Source: JALYNX01 sp964608055 (GTDB lineage Bacteria; Actinomycetota; Acidimicrobiia; Spongiisociales; ZC4RG35). From it: a DNA stretch of 11,522 nt. The stretch lies in assembly GCA_964608055.1 (NCBI GenBank), contig CAZSMJ010000061.1:1-11522 (forward strand), given 5' to 3'. Positions 1 to 6,327 of this stretch are shown piece after piece; position 1 is the first letter of the stretch, and each line of letters opens with the position of its first letter. The position numbers and the translations under genes were made by a program. Below the pieces are notes generated by a model, which worked only from the letters and a program-made list of their open reading frames with translations, had not been told where the DNA came from and made no database searches.

Positions 1-1
1 G

Positions 2-676
2 GTCGGCGTCGTCGATGCGGACATCTACGGCCACTCGGTGCCGCGGATGCTCGGTGTGACCCACCCACCAATCCTCGTTGCGGAGGCGATCATCCCCCCC
101 GTCTCCTACGGGGTGAAGGTGATGTCGATGGACTACTTCGTCGGTGATGACAAGGCCGTGATCTGGCGCGGCCCCATGCTCCACAAGGCCATCGAACAGT
201 TCTTGAAGGACGTGTTCTGGGACAACCTCGACTTCTTGATCGTGGACATGCCCCCGGGAACCGGCGACATAGCCATCTCGATGGCGCAGTTCCTACCCCG
301 GGCCCAGGTGCTCCTTGTCACTACCCCCCAGCCCACGGCACAGAGGGTTGCAAGACGGGCGGCGCTGATGGCTGCCGAGGTCGACCAGCAGGTGATCGGG
401 ATCGTGGAGAACATGTCCTGGTTCACCGGAGATGACGGAAAGCGGTACGAGCTTTTCGGGTCGGGTGGAGGGACGGCACTGGCCGATGAAGTCGGGGTGG
501 ACTTGATGGCAAGGATTCCCCTTCTCCCGGCGATGGGGCGAGGAGCAGATCAGGGTCACCCGGTGGCGGTGGCCGCCCCCGGTTCGGAAGCCGAGCAGGC
601 GTTCGAGGCATTGGCCGGGGCTGTGGTCGACAAGAAGCCCCGGATCCGGACCAACCCCGCCCTGGTGATCAACTGA
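2..676 (+). CDS. mrp: Mrp/NBP35-family P-loop ATPase (5' end outside window)
   Basis: Partial gene: reading is open from base 2, giving the last 224 residues; the Walker A loop lies upstream of the window. Visible family landmarks are the switch I segment DADIYGHSVPRMLG near the start, the Walker B/switch II segment VDMPPGTGD (about residues 82-90), the VTTPQPTAQ strand, and the VENMSWF...FGSGGG segment (about residues 135-158). Mrp proteins are cytosolic ATPases that bind and transfer iron-sulfur clusters. Most have a CxxC pair just after the ENMS segment that bridges a cluster in the dimer. Here that place reads TGDDGKRYELFG with no cysteine, and none occurs elsewhere in the visible part. 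From memory, actinobacterial Mrp proteins often lack it, so this may be lineage-typical. The stop overlaps the next start by one base (TGATG), which suggests translational coupling. Family assignment is secure; a cluster-carrier role here is not. Confidence 0.93.
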   Translation, partial: VGVVDADIYGHSVPRMLGVTHPPILVAEAIIPPVSYGVKVMSMDYFVGDDKAVIWRGPMLHKAIEQFLKDVFWDNLDFLIVDMPPGTGDIAISMAQFLPRAQVLLVTTPQPTAQRVARRAALMAAEVDQQVIGIVENMSWFTGDDGKRYELFGSGGGTALADEVGVDLMARIPLLPAMGRGADQGHPVAVAAPGSEAEQAFEALAGAVVDKKPRIRTNPALVIN

Positions 677-1548
677 TGTCGTCCGCGCGACTGGTGACAC
701 GTGGTGGTGCTGCCTGGCTCTTCGGGCTGGCTTCGACGGTTCTCCTGGTTGCCCTTTGGGGCCGGGCGGTTGTGGTGGACACCAATGAGCTGGCCGAGTC
801 TCTTTCTCCTCTAGCCGGTACCGATGCCGTGGTCGACAGATTCTCCGCCTGGTTGGTCGACGAGTTGACCGAAGAGGGTCTCGACCCGGTTACCGCCGAG
901 GGCGCGGCCGAACATGTCCTCGACGACCCGGCGGTCTCGCACGCCCTTGAAGGGTTGCTCGGGGAAATGGTCGAAGCTGCCGCCTCTCCTGATCCGGCAG
1001 GATCCACCGTCGATGCCAGATCGGTGATCTATCCGGCGGTGCCCGACATCACGGTGCGGCTCAACGAACTCGGGGTCCCGATCTCAGAGGCGCAGCTCGC
1101 GGCCGCGGTCACGGATCTCGATCCCCTGGTGGTCCGCCAGCCGTCCTCCGATGCCTATGTCGGGCCAGAGTCCCAGGCAGCTTCGAAGTTGGGCACCGCG
1201 GTCATCCTGGCCGTGGCGGTGATGCTGATCACCACCTGGGCCTACGTCGCAGCCTCCGAGGACCGAAACAACGCACTTCGCAGTCTCTTCACCCGGTTCT
1301 CTCTCGGTGCCCTTTCCTTCGCGGTGTTCTTGCGGATCGGCGGCTGGGTGGCCGATCCGGGCGGCGGGCGCGCGCCGGTAGCTGAGACGCTCGGGTTGCT
1401 TGCTGTCTCGAAATGGCTGATCCCGCTGGGTTTGGGTTTCATTGCCGCCTGGGGCGCCGTTGCCTTCTGGGTGTTCCGACGCCGTCAGGTCAAACCGGCG
1501 GCAGCGTCCCGGACGCGTAGCGAAGTATCCACACGGCCGCCAGGCTGA
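676..1548 (+). CDS. Four-helix membrane protein of unknown function
   Basis: I do not recognise a family. The 290-residue product has a hydrophobic helix at about residues 12-32, then an acidic, Ala/Asp/Glu-rich soluble segment of about 135 residues (35-170). Three more hydrophobic stretches follow at about 172-192, 207-225 and 246-267, and the protein ends in a basic tail rich in Arg, Ser and Pro. The soluble segment is probably extracytoplasmic, lying between the first and second helices; it has no cysteines and no catalytic motif I can name. The start ATG shares its A with the TGA of the upstream Mrp gene, so the two are probably co-translated. The last 59 bases overlap the 3' end of the DUF2752 gene on the other strand, so the basic tail is encoded in doubly used DNA. 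No terminator hairpin is evident after the stop. It is a confident protein-coding call with no function assigned. Confidence 0.85.
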   Translation: MSSARLVTRGGAAWLFGLASTVLLVALWGRAVVVDTNELAESLSPLAGTDAVVDRFSAWLVDELTEEGLDPVTAEGAAEHVLDDPAVSHALEGLLGEMVEAAASPDPAGSTVDARSVIYPAVPDITVRLNELGVPISEAQLAAAVTDLDPLVVRQPSSDAYVGPESQAASKLGTAVILAVAVMLITTWAYVAASEDRNNALRSLFTRFSLGALSFAVFLRIGGWVADPGGGRAPVAETLGLLAVSKWLIPLGLGFIAAWGAVAFWVFRRRQVKPAAASRTRSEVSTRPPG

Positions 1549-1876
1549 CTCCGGTCCCGATCAGCACCAGGTTCAGGACCCGATTCGGAATCGGCTCCAC
1601 CTTGCCGGCGCGCCTCAACAGCGACCAGACCCATCCTCCGACAACGAGCACCACGAGCAGAGGAATCAGTGGGTGGTAGTCGAGAGCGAGGTCGACGTTT
1701 CCTCGGAGTAGCGCTGAGGCGGCGCGGGTCATCCCGCACCCCGGACATGGCACCCCTGTGAGCAGGGCAATCGGGCAGATGGTTGATCCCTGGTCGGTGG
1801 GGTTGATTGCCAGCAACGCAGCGGCGCCCAGGAATGGTGCCGCAGCCACTGACCGATCGCGCCATCCGGTGAACAT
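1490..1876 (-). CDS. DUF2752 family small membrane protein
   Basis: 128-residue protein. The start at 1876 is chosen because its ATG shares a base with the TGA of the upstream DUF4190 gene (TGATG), and because an upstream extension to 2086 would read basic, low-complexity sequence through that gene. The diagnostic DUF2752 signature is present: Cys34, then CPGCGMTRA (residues 44-52, Cys44 and Cys47), then ALDYHPL with His68. Hydrophobic helices lie at about residues 11-24, 69-87 and 101-118. The function of DUF2752 proteins is not established; the conserved Cys/His set suggests metal binding or redox chemistry near the membrane, which is inference. The 3' end overlaps the convergent membrane-protein gene by 59 bp. 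It probably shares a transcript with the DUF4190 gene. Confidence 0.9.
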   Translation of the reverse strand: MFTGWRDRSVAAAPFLGAAALLAINPTDQGSTICPIALLTGVPCPGCGMTRAASALLRGNVDLALDYHPLIPLLVVLVVGGWVWSLLRRAGKVEPIPNRVLNLVLIGTGVSLAAVWILRYASGTLPPV

Positions 1877-2160
1877 CACTGGTCGAAGAAAGGAAAGGTG
1901 ACCGTGCCGGCAGTGGCGAGGAAGAAGACGAGGATCGGCACGGCGATCAGAGCGGTACCCACGATGCCCACCACCTTGGCCGCTTTGGCGGTTCCCTCGT
2001 TCATCGGGTCGCGGCGACCCGAAACAATCGCCTGCAGTTCGTTGTTGGCCATGACCCAGGAGACGATCCCAAGGAGGCCACAACAAACGATCCCGAGGAT
2101 GCCGAGCACGAGAGCGGTCGTTGCCTGACTCTGCTCTGGGTAGGCAGCGGGAACAGCCAT
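1876..2160 (-). CDS. DUF4190 domain small membrane protein
   Basis: 94-residue protein with the usual DUF4190 layout: a short polar N-terminus, a first helix starting ALVLGILGIVCCG (about residues 16-38), and a polar link with the typical IVSGRRDPMNEGTAKAAKVVG pattern split across residues 45-65. A second helix follows (about 63-84) and a short end. Family members are small bacterial membrane proteins of unknown function, often found beside DUF2752 or TM2-type proteins. The start lies 9 bases beyond the stop of the FAD oxidoreductase gene on the same strand. No good Shine-Dalgarno precedes it, but a TAGGGT box sits six bases before the ATG, so it may begin its own leaderless transcript rather than depend on read-through. 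It is coupled by TGATG to the DUF2752 gene. Confidence 0.88.
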   Translation of the reverse strand: MAVPAAYPEQSQATTALVLGILGIVCCGLLGIVSWVMANNELQAIVSGRRDPMNEGTAKAAKVVGIVGTALIAVPILVFFLATAGTVTFPFFDQ

Positions 2161-2172
2161 AGCTAGACCCTA
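2161..2172 (-). promoter_or_regulatory. Putative leaderless promoter -10 box for the DUF4190-DUF2752 pair
   Basis: Read on the minus strand, TAGGGT (2172-2167) is followed by six bases and the ATG at 2160. A TANNNT box 6-7 bases before a start codon is the expected -10 layout for leaderless transcripts in actinobacteria. No clear -35 element is visible. The box contains the TAG stop codon of the upstream oxidoreductase gene. There is no competing purine-rich ribosome site. Confidence 0.45.
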
Positions 2173-3438
2173 CCGACCCAGCCGGTCCAGGACTCGATAG
2201 AGGACCGACGCCGGGGTCAGGAACCAGGGCTTGGATCGGTAGTAGAACCGCGTCGGAGCTGGAACCTTGGTGAACGAGCTTGGTGGGTCCTCACCGAGGA
2301 GCATCCCGGCAAGGTCATGGCCCATCAGCGTGGATAACCCGACACCGTGACCGGCGTAGCCGAGGGCGAACCAGACGCCGTCGATTTGACCCATGTGTGG
2401 GATGAGATCGAAGGGTACGCCCAGCTTCCCGCCCCAGGCGTGGGTGATCTCGGCATCGTCGAGGTCGGGGAAATAGCCGAGTAGCTGGCGCCGCAGGTCA
2501 GCTGCTGACTCCTCGAGGTCGAGTCCGGTGTGGAGATTGCGCCGCCCGCCGATGAGGATGCGATCGTCCGGTGTCCGCCTCATGTAGTTGAGAAGACGCC
2601 GTTTGGTGTACGTCATCGAGCCCTTGGGGAAGACCCGGGCTGCGCGCTCCCCGAGTGGCTCGGTCACGATGATGTAGGAGCCGACAGGGACTACCCGGCG
2701 CGCCAGCTCCGGGACCGGCTCAAGCGTCGTGTACCCGTTTGTTGCCTGGATCACTTCGCCGGCCCTGACCGTTCCCTTGTCGGTCCCCACCTTGAATCCC
2801 GGCCCGTCGCGTGACACGTCATGAACCGCACAGTTGTCGACCAGGATCGCCCCCGCAGCCGCGGCCGCGGCCGCGATCCCAAACACGAAACGGGCGGGCT
2901 GGATCCCGAGTCCCTCCGGTTCGAAGAGGACAGCGGTGAATCGGTCGCTGGCGACCACCTCGGAGACCCGATCTCGTCCGAGTACCTCCCAGTCGACACC
3001 CACGGTCTCCCGGTACCAGGCGACGGATTTCTCGAAACGGGCCTGGGAGTCGGCGTGGATACCCAGCGCCGCCATTCCGCCATTCACGATTTGGGCGTCG
3101 ATGTTCTCTGCCTTGGCGATGTCGGTGACGATGTCGACCGACCGCACGCTCGCCTGCCACATCTCGTGTCCGAGCTGGGGGCCGAACCGGTCGAAGATGA
3201 CCTTGATCCCGGCCTTGATGTCGGGTGAAACCATGCCTCCATTGATGGACGAGGCCCCGGAGGCGATTGCGCCCTGGTCGACCACCGCCACCGTCTTCCC
3301 GCCCCGCGCCAGCCGGAGGGCGGCCGAGAGACCGGTGAGCCCTGAGCCGACGATCAGGACGTCGGCGTCGGACGGCAAGTCAGATGTGATTCCATGAGGG
3401 CGCGGAAACTCTTCGACCCAGAAGGGACTGGGGTTCAC
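2170..3438 (-). CDS. DAO-family FAD-dependent amine/amino-acid oxidoreductase (PuuB-like)
   Basis: 422-residue cytosolic flavoprotein of the D-amino-acid oxidase (DAO) fold. The N-terminus ADVLIVGSGLTGLSAALRLA holds the Rossmann GxGxxG (residues 31-36), with an acidic residue ending strand 2 (Asp54). GASSINGG (61-68) matches the GASGRNGG segment of gamma-glutamylputrescine oxidase-like enzymes, and the C-terminal FALGYAGHGVGLS (about 362-374) is the second flavin-contact segment. These enzymes oxidise a C-N bond to an imine, which hydrolyses to aldehyde plus ammonia or amine. The N-terminal SPFWVEEFPRP stretch is also typical of this subgroup. The start is GTG in a 4-base GTGA overlap with the aminotransferase stop, with no Shine-Dalgarno, so translation is probably coupled. 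Being beside an aminotransferase and divergent from potABCD, it fits polyamine or gamma-glutamyl-amine oxidation. Sarcosine/glycine-type substrates remain possible. Fold is certain, substrate inferred. Confidence 0.9.
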   Translation of the reverse strand: MNPSPFWVEEFPRPHGITSDLPSDADVLIVGSGLTGLSAALRLARGGKTVAVVDQGAIASGASSINGGMVSPDIKAGIKVIFDRFGPQLGHEMWQASVRSVDIVTDIAKAENIDAQIVNGGMAALGIHADSQARFEKSVAWYRETVGVDWEVLGRDRVSEVVASDRFTAVLFEPEGLGIQPARFVFGIAAAAAAAGAILVDNCAVHDVSRDGPGFKVGTDKGTVRAGEVIQATNGYTTLEPVPELARRVVPVGSYIIVTEPLGERAARVFPKGSMTYTKRRLLNYMRRTPDDRILIGGRRNLHTGLDLEESAADLRRQLLGYFPDLDDAEITHAWGGKLGVPFDLIPHMGQIDGVWFALGYAGHGVGLSTLMGHDLAGMLLGEDPPSSFTKVPAPTRFYYRSKPWFLTPASVLYRVLDRLGR

Positions 3439-4673
3439 AGCCCGGCTAGCCCTGCCTGGAAGAGGGAGGCCATCTCGGGTACCTGGTCGGGGGTCATGAT
3501 GAGCGGTGGAGAGACTTGAAGCCCTCCGCCGCCGACCGCCCTCGTGAGCACACCTGCTTCACGGCAGGCGGCAGCAGCTCGGTAGGGGAGGGTCTCGTCA
3601 TCTCCGACCTCCAGCTGCACCGCTGCCAGCGCCCCGACTCCGCGTCTGATGGTGGAGACGACCGGCAACTCCTCGAGGGGCAGCAACGCTTGGTAGAGCT
3701 CCTCTTCGAGGGCGGCGGCCCGGGCCAGCAGTCCTTCCCGCTCGATGATGTCCATCACCACAAGGCCGGCGGCACAGGCGGTGCTGTGCCCGGAATAGGT
3801 GTATCCGTGGCGGAACATCAGACCTGGAGTGTCGAAGAACGGGGCGGCAACACGGGGGTTGGCCACCACCCCACCGAGAGGCGCATAGCCGCAGGTAACG
3901 CCCTTTGCGAACGTGATGATGTCTGGCTCGAGGTCGTAGATGTTGGCCGCGAACCAGTCACCGCAACGGCCGAACCCGGTGATCACCTCGTCGGAGATGT
4001 AGAGACCACCAGCCGTGCGGATCGCCTCCCTAACATGGGTGAGGTATTCCGCCGGGACTGGCCGGATCCCACCGGCACCGATCACCGGCTCGACGAAGAT
4101 GCCCGCCACCCGTTCCGCCCCGACATGGTCGATGGCCTTCTCAACCGCCTCAGCATCGTCGTATGGCACCAGCACCACATCTGACACGAGGTCGCCGCCG
4201 TATCCGGTCCGATTGGGCTCCATCCCTCCCAACGTCGTGCCGTAGGTGTGCATCCCGTGATAGGCCCACTCCCGTGAGATGAAAACCGTTCGCTCGGGCT
4301 CGCCGACCGCGGAGAAATAGCGGCGGGCGAGTTTGGCTGCGGTGTCGATCGCATCCGAGCCACCGGAGCCGAAGAAGACCTTGGAGTCGGGATCCGGGGA
4401 GACAGCAGCGATTCGGCCCGCCAGGTCGATCGGGGGCCGGGTGGCGTAGTCGATGAATGCGTGGAAGGCCGGAAGCTTGCGCGCCTGGTCGGCCATCGCG
4501 TCGACGATCTCGTCGCGGCCATACCCGACATTCATGTACCAGAGGGAGGCTGCGGCATCGAGATAACGCTTCCCGTTCTCGTCGAAGACATATATCCCTT
4601 CGCCTCGATCGACGATGAAAGGGGCATGCTGAACCTTGTTCATCTCACCGAACGGATGCCAGAAGGAAGACAT
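3435..4673 (-). CDS. Class III PLP-dependent aminotransferase (omega-amine/putrescine type)
   Basis: 412-residue fold-type I aminotransferase. The PLP site is complete: GSGGSDAID (102-110) for phosphate binding, Tyr138-His139-Gly140 for ring stacking, Glu195 in FVEPVIGAGG, Asp228 in ISDEVITGFGR contacting the pyridine nitrogen, and the Schiff-base Lys257 in ITFAKGVTCGYAPLGG. The YTYSGHSTACAAG segment (291-303) is the usual threonine-type cofactor loop region from the other subunit. Members transfer terminal amino groups from diamines, omega-amino acids or GABA to pyruvate or 2-oxoglutarate. The N-terminal LWYMNVGYGR resembles the beta-alanine/putrescine:pyruvate subgroup. It is first in a leftward operon with the FAD oxidoreductase and divergent from an amidohydrolase-potABCD operon, suggesting it removes an amino group from the imported amine or its oxidation product. 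A TACTCT box seven bases before the ATG, with no Shine-Dalgarno, suggests a leaderless message. Precise substrate unknown. Confidence 0.92.
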   Translation of the reverse strand: MSSFWHPFGEMNKVQHAPFIVDRGEGIYVFDENGKRYLDAAASLWYMNVGYGRDEIVDAMADQARKLPAFHAFIDYATRPPIDLAGRIAAVSPDPDSKVFFGSGGSDAIDTAAKLARRYFSAVGEPERTVFISREWAYHGMHTYGTTLGGMEPNRTGYGGDLVSDVVLVPYDDAEAVEKAIDHVGAERVAGIFVEPVIGAGGIRPVPAEYLTHVREAIRTAGGLYISDEVITGFGRCGDWFAANIYDLEPDIITFAKGVTCGYAPLGGVVANPRVAAPFFDTPGLMFRHGYTYSGHSTACAAGLVVMDIIEREGLLARAAALEEELYQALLPLEELPVVSTIRRGVGALAAVQLEVGDDETLPYRAAAACREAGVLTRAVGGGGLQVSPPLIMTPDQVPEMASLFQAGLAGL

Positions 4674-4680
4674 GATCGGG

Positions 4681-4686
4681 AGAGTA
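4681..4686 (-). promoter_or_regulatory. Putative leaderless -10 box for the aminotransferase operon
   Basis: On the minus strand TACTCT is followed by seven bases (CCCGATC) and the aminotransferase ATG at 4673. This matches the TANNNT -10 at leaderless distance. The expected -35 zone, 17 bases further upstream, coincides with the -10 box of the opposite promoter and has no TTGACA-like match. No ribosome-binding site is present. Confidence 0.5.
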
Positions 4687-4704
4687 GCCCGGGTTCGATT
4701 TGGC

Positions 4705-4710
4705 TAGCCT
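4705..4710 (+). promoter_or_regulatory. Putative -10 box for the amidohydrolase-potABCD operon
   Basis: TAGCCT followed by nine C/G-rich bases and the ATG at 4720. There is no purine-rich Shine-Dalgarno in the gap, so a message with little or no leader is likely. The box overlaps the perfect 8-bp palindrome GGCTAGCC (4702-4709). Its -35 zone would fall on the opposite promoter's -10 box. The spacing is slightly longer than ideal for a leaderless start, so confidence is lower than for the minus-strand box. Confidence 0.38.
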
Positions 4711-4719
4711 CGCCGCCCC

Positions 4720-6327
4720 ATGCCCGCCGACCTCGTCTTTCTCAATGGTCCGGTTTTCACCTCTGACGCCACTCGATCGTTGGCCAGGGCCGTGGCGATC
4801 GCCGAAGGCCGGATCCTCGCGGTGGGGGCGGAAGAGGAGGTCTCGGAGCACATCGGAGCCCAGACCGAGGTGGTGGATCTCGCCGGGCGGTTGCTGACAC
4901 CCGGATTCCAGGATGCCCACGTGCACCCCGGGAGCAGCGGTCTCGACCTGCTTCGTTGCTCGCTGAGCGACTGCGACGACGCACTCCAGGCCCTGGACGC
5001 CATCGCTCGCTACGCAACCGAGCGCCCGGACGAACCGTGGATCCTGGGTGCCGGATGGTCCCAGGATTGGTTCCCAAGAGGTTGCCCTCCGAAGGAGTTG
5101 CTCGACTCGGTTGTGCCCGACCGTCCGGTCCTTCTCTACAACACCGACGGGCACGGGGCTTGGGTGAACAGCCTCGCGCTGGAGCGGAGAGGCATGGATT
5201 CCTCCACTCCGGACCCCAGAGACGGTCGCATCGAGCGCAACCCCGACGGCACTCCGCAGGGGACCCTTCACGAAGGCGCCGCCAACATGATGCAGGAGAT
5301 CGCCCCCCAGGACAGCTTCGAGGATGTGCGTCGCGGGATCTTGGCCGGACAGAGTTATCTGCTGTCGAAGGGGATCACCGCATGGCAAGACGCCCACGTG
5401 GACAAAATGACCCACGACGCCTACCGGAGCCTTGCGGCCTCAGGGGAGCTGTTGGGACGAGCCGTTGGTGCGCTCTGGTGGGACCGCCGGCAGGGACTCG
5501 ACCAGATCGAGCAGCTTCTTGAGATGAGGTCGGAGCCGGAAGGGCGCTATCAGCCGCTAACGGTGAAATTGATGCTCGATGGAGTGATCGAGAACGGCAC
5601 GGCGAGCCTGCTCGAGCCGTATGTCGACGGGGAGGCGAGCAACACCGGCATTGACTTCATCGCACCTCAGGAACTCAATCAGATCGTGGTCCGCCTCGAT
5701 TCCCTGGGGTTCTCTTGTCACTTCCATGCCATAGGAGACGCCGCAGTCCGACATGCTCTGGATGCCGTCGAAGCGGCCCGGGCGACCAATGGTTTGAGGG
5801 GGAACCGGCACCACATCGCGCACATCCAAGTGGTGCACCCCGATGACATTCCTCGTTTCAGGGCACTTGGCGTGACCGCCAACGCCCAGGCCTTGTGGGC
5901 TGCCGATGGCGGATATCAGACCGAGTTGACCAAACCTGTCATCGGTCCGGAGCGGAGCGGTTGGCAATACCCGTTTGGGAGTCTGCTGCGGGCCGGTGCC
6001 ACCTTGGCCATGGGCTCGGACTGGGGAGTGTCAACCGCCAATGTCCTCGCCCAAATCGATGTTGCGGTGAACCGATCGAATTGGCTCGAGCCCGACTTGC
6101 CACCGCTCAACCCCAATGAGCGGATCAGCCTCACCGACGCCCTCGCCGGGTTCACATCTGGATCCGCATATGTCAACCATCGTGAGGCCGACTCGGGGAC
6201 AGTCGCGGTGGGTAACCTCGCCGACCTGGTAGTTCTCGACCGGGATCCGATGAAAGAAGGTCCGATTCGGGACACCAAGGTCGCCATGACCATTGTGGGC
6301 GGACAGGCGGTTTACAAGGAGGATTGA
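4720..6327 (+). CDS. YtcJ-like metal-dependent amidohydrolase (amidohydrolase family 3)
   Basis: 535-residue TIM-barrel hydrolase of the amidohydrolase superfamily. After a beta-rich N-terminal part (residues 1-60) comes the strand 1 metal motif DAHVHPG with His67 and His69. Further candidate ligands are Lys283 in TVKLMLDGVIENG, His334/His336 in CHFHAIGD, His368 in HIAHIQ, and Asp434 in MGSDWGVS. The C-terminal VGNLADLVVLDRDP (498-510) is the usual closing segment. YtcJ/NfdA-type enzymes hydrolyse amides such as N-substituted formamides; most members have no known substrate. There is no signal peptide, so it acts in the cytosol. It is the first gene of the potABCD operon: its stop overlaps the potA start (TGATG). 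That suggests its substrate is what the transporter brings in, perhaps an N-acylated amine or gamma-glutamyl amide. This is inference from position alone. Superfamily call is firm. Confidence 0.9.
   Translation: MPADLVFLNGPVFTSDATRSLARAVAIAEGRILAVGAEEEVSEHIGAQTEVVDLAGRLLTPGFQDAHVHPGSSGLDLLRCSLSDCDDALQALDAIARYATERPDEPWILGAGWSQDWFPRGCPPKELLDSVVPDRPVLLYNTDGHGAWVNSLALERRGMDSSTPDPRDGRIERNPDGTPQGTLHEGAANMMQEIAPQDSFEDVRRGILAGQSYLLSKGITAWQDAHVDKMTHDAYRSLAASGELLGRAVGALWWDRRQGLDQIEQLLEMRSEPEGRYQPLTVKLMLDGVIENGTASLLEPYVDGEASNTGIDFIAPQELNQIVVRLDSLGFSCHFHAIGDAAVRHALDAVEAARATNGLRGNRHHIAHIQVVHPDDIPRFRALGVTANAQALWAADGGYQTELTKPVIGPERSGWQYPFGSLLRAGATLAMGSDWGVSTANVLAQIDVAVNRSNWLEPDLPPLNPNERISLTDALAGFTSGSAYVNHREADSGTVAVGNLADLVVLDRDPMKEGPIRDTKVAMTIVGGQAVYKED
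6316..6322 (+). promoter_or_regulatory. Strong Shine-Dalgarno site of potA
   Basis: AAGGAGG lies inside the last codons of the amidohydrolase gene, four bases before the ATG at 6327. It decides the potA start: the in-frame TTG at 6324 would be only one base from the site, too close for a ribosome. Confidence 0.75.

Noticed and set aside
1877..2086. N-terminal extension of the DUF2752 gene to 2086
   Set aside because: The extra 70 residues are basic low-complexity sequence lying over the DUF4190 gene, and the TGATG overlap at 1876 gives a standard start.
2858..2875. Three copies of the hexamer GCCGCG, a possible slippage repeat
   Set aside because: It encodes an in-frame alanine run in a helix of the oxidoreductase; three copies in GC-rich coding DNA are unremarkable.
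3516..4184. 222-codon plus-strand frame inside the aminotransferase gene
   Set aside because: The opposite strand carries a complete PLP site; this frame shows no motif.
4688..4694. CCCGGGT shared by the two divergent promoter regions (also 11502-11508)
   Set aside because: A 7-base GC-rich match is likely by chance and the positions relative to the -10 boxes differ.
4645..5415. 256-codon open frame antisense to the amidohydrolase gene and the divergent promoter
   Set aside because: It has no recognisable domain, reads through a well-supported gene with complete metal motifs, and is expected from GC-rich codon bias.
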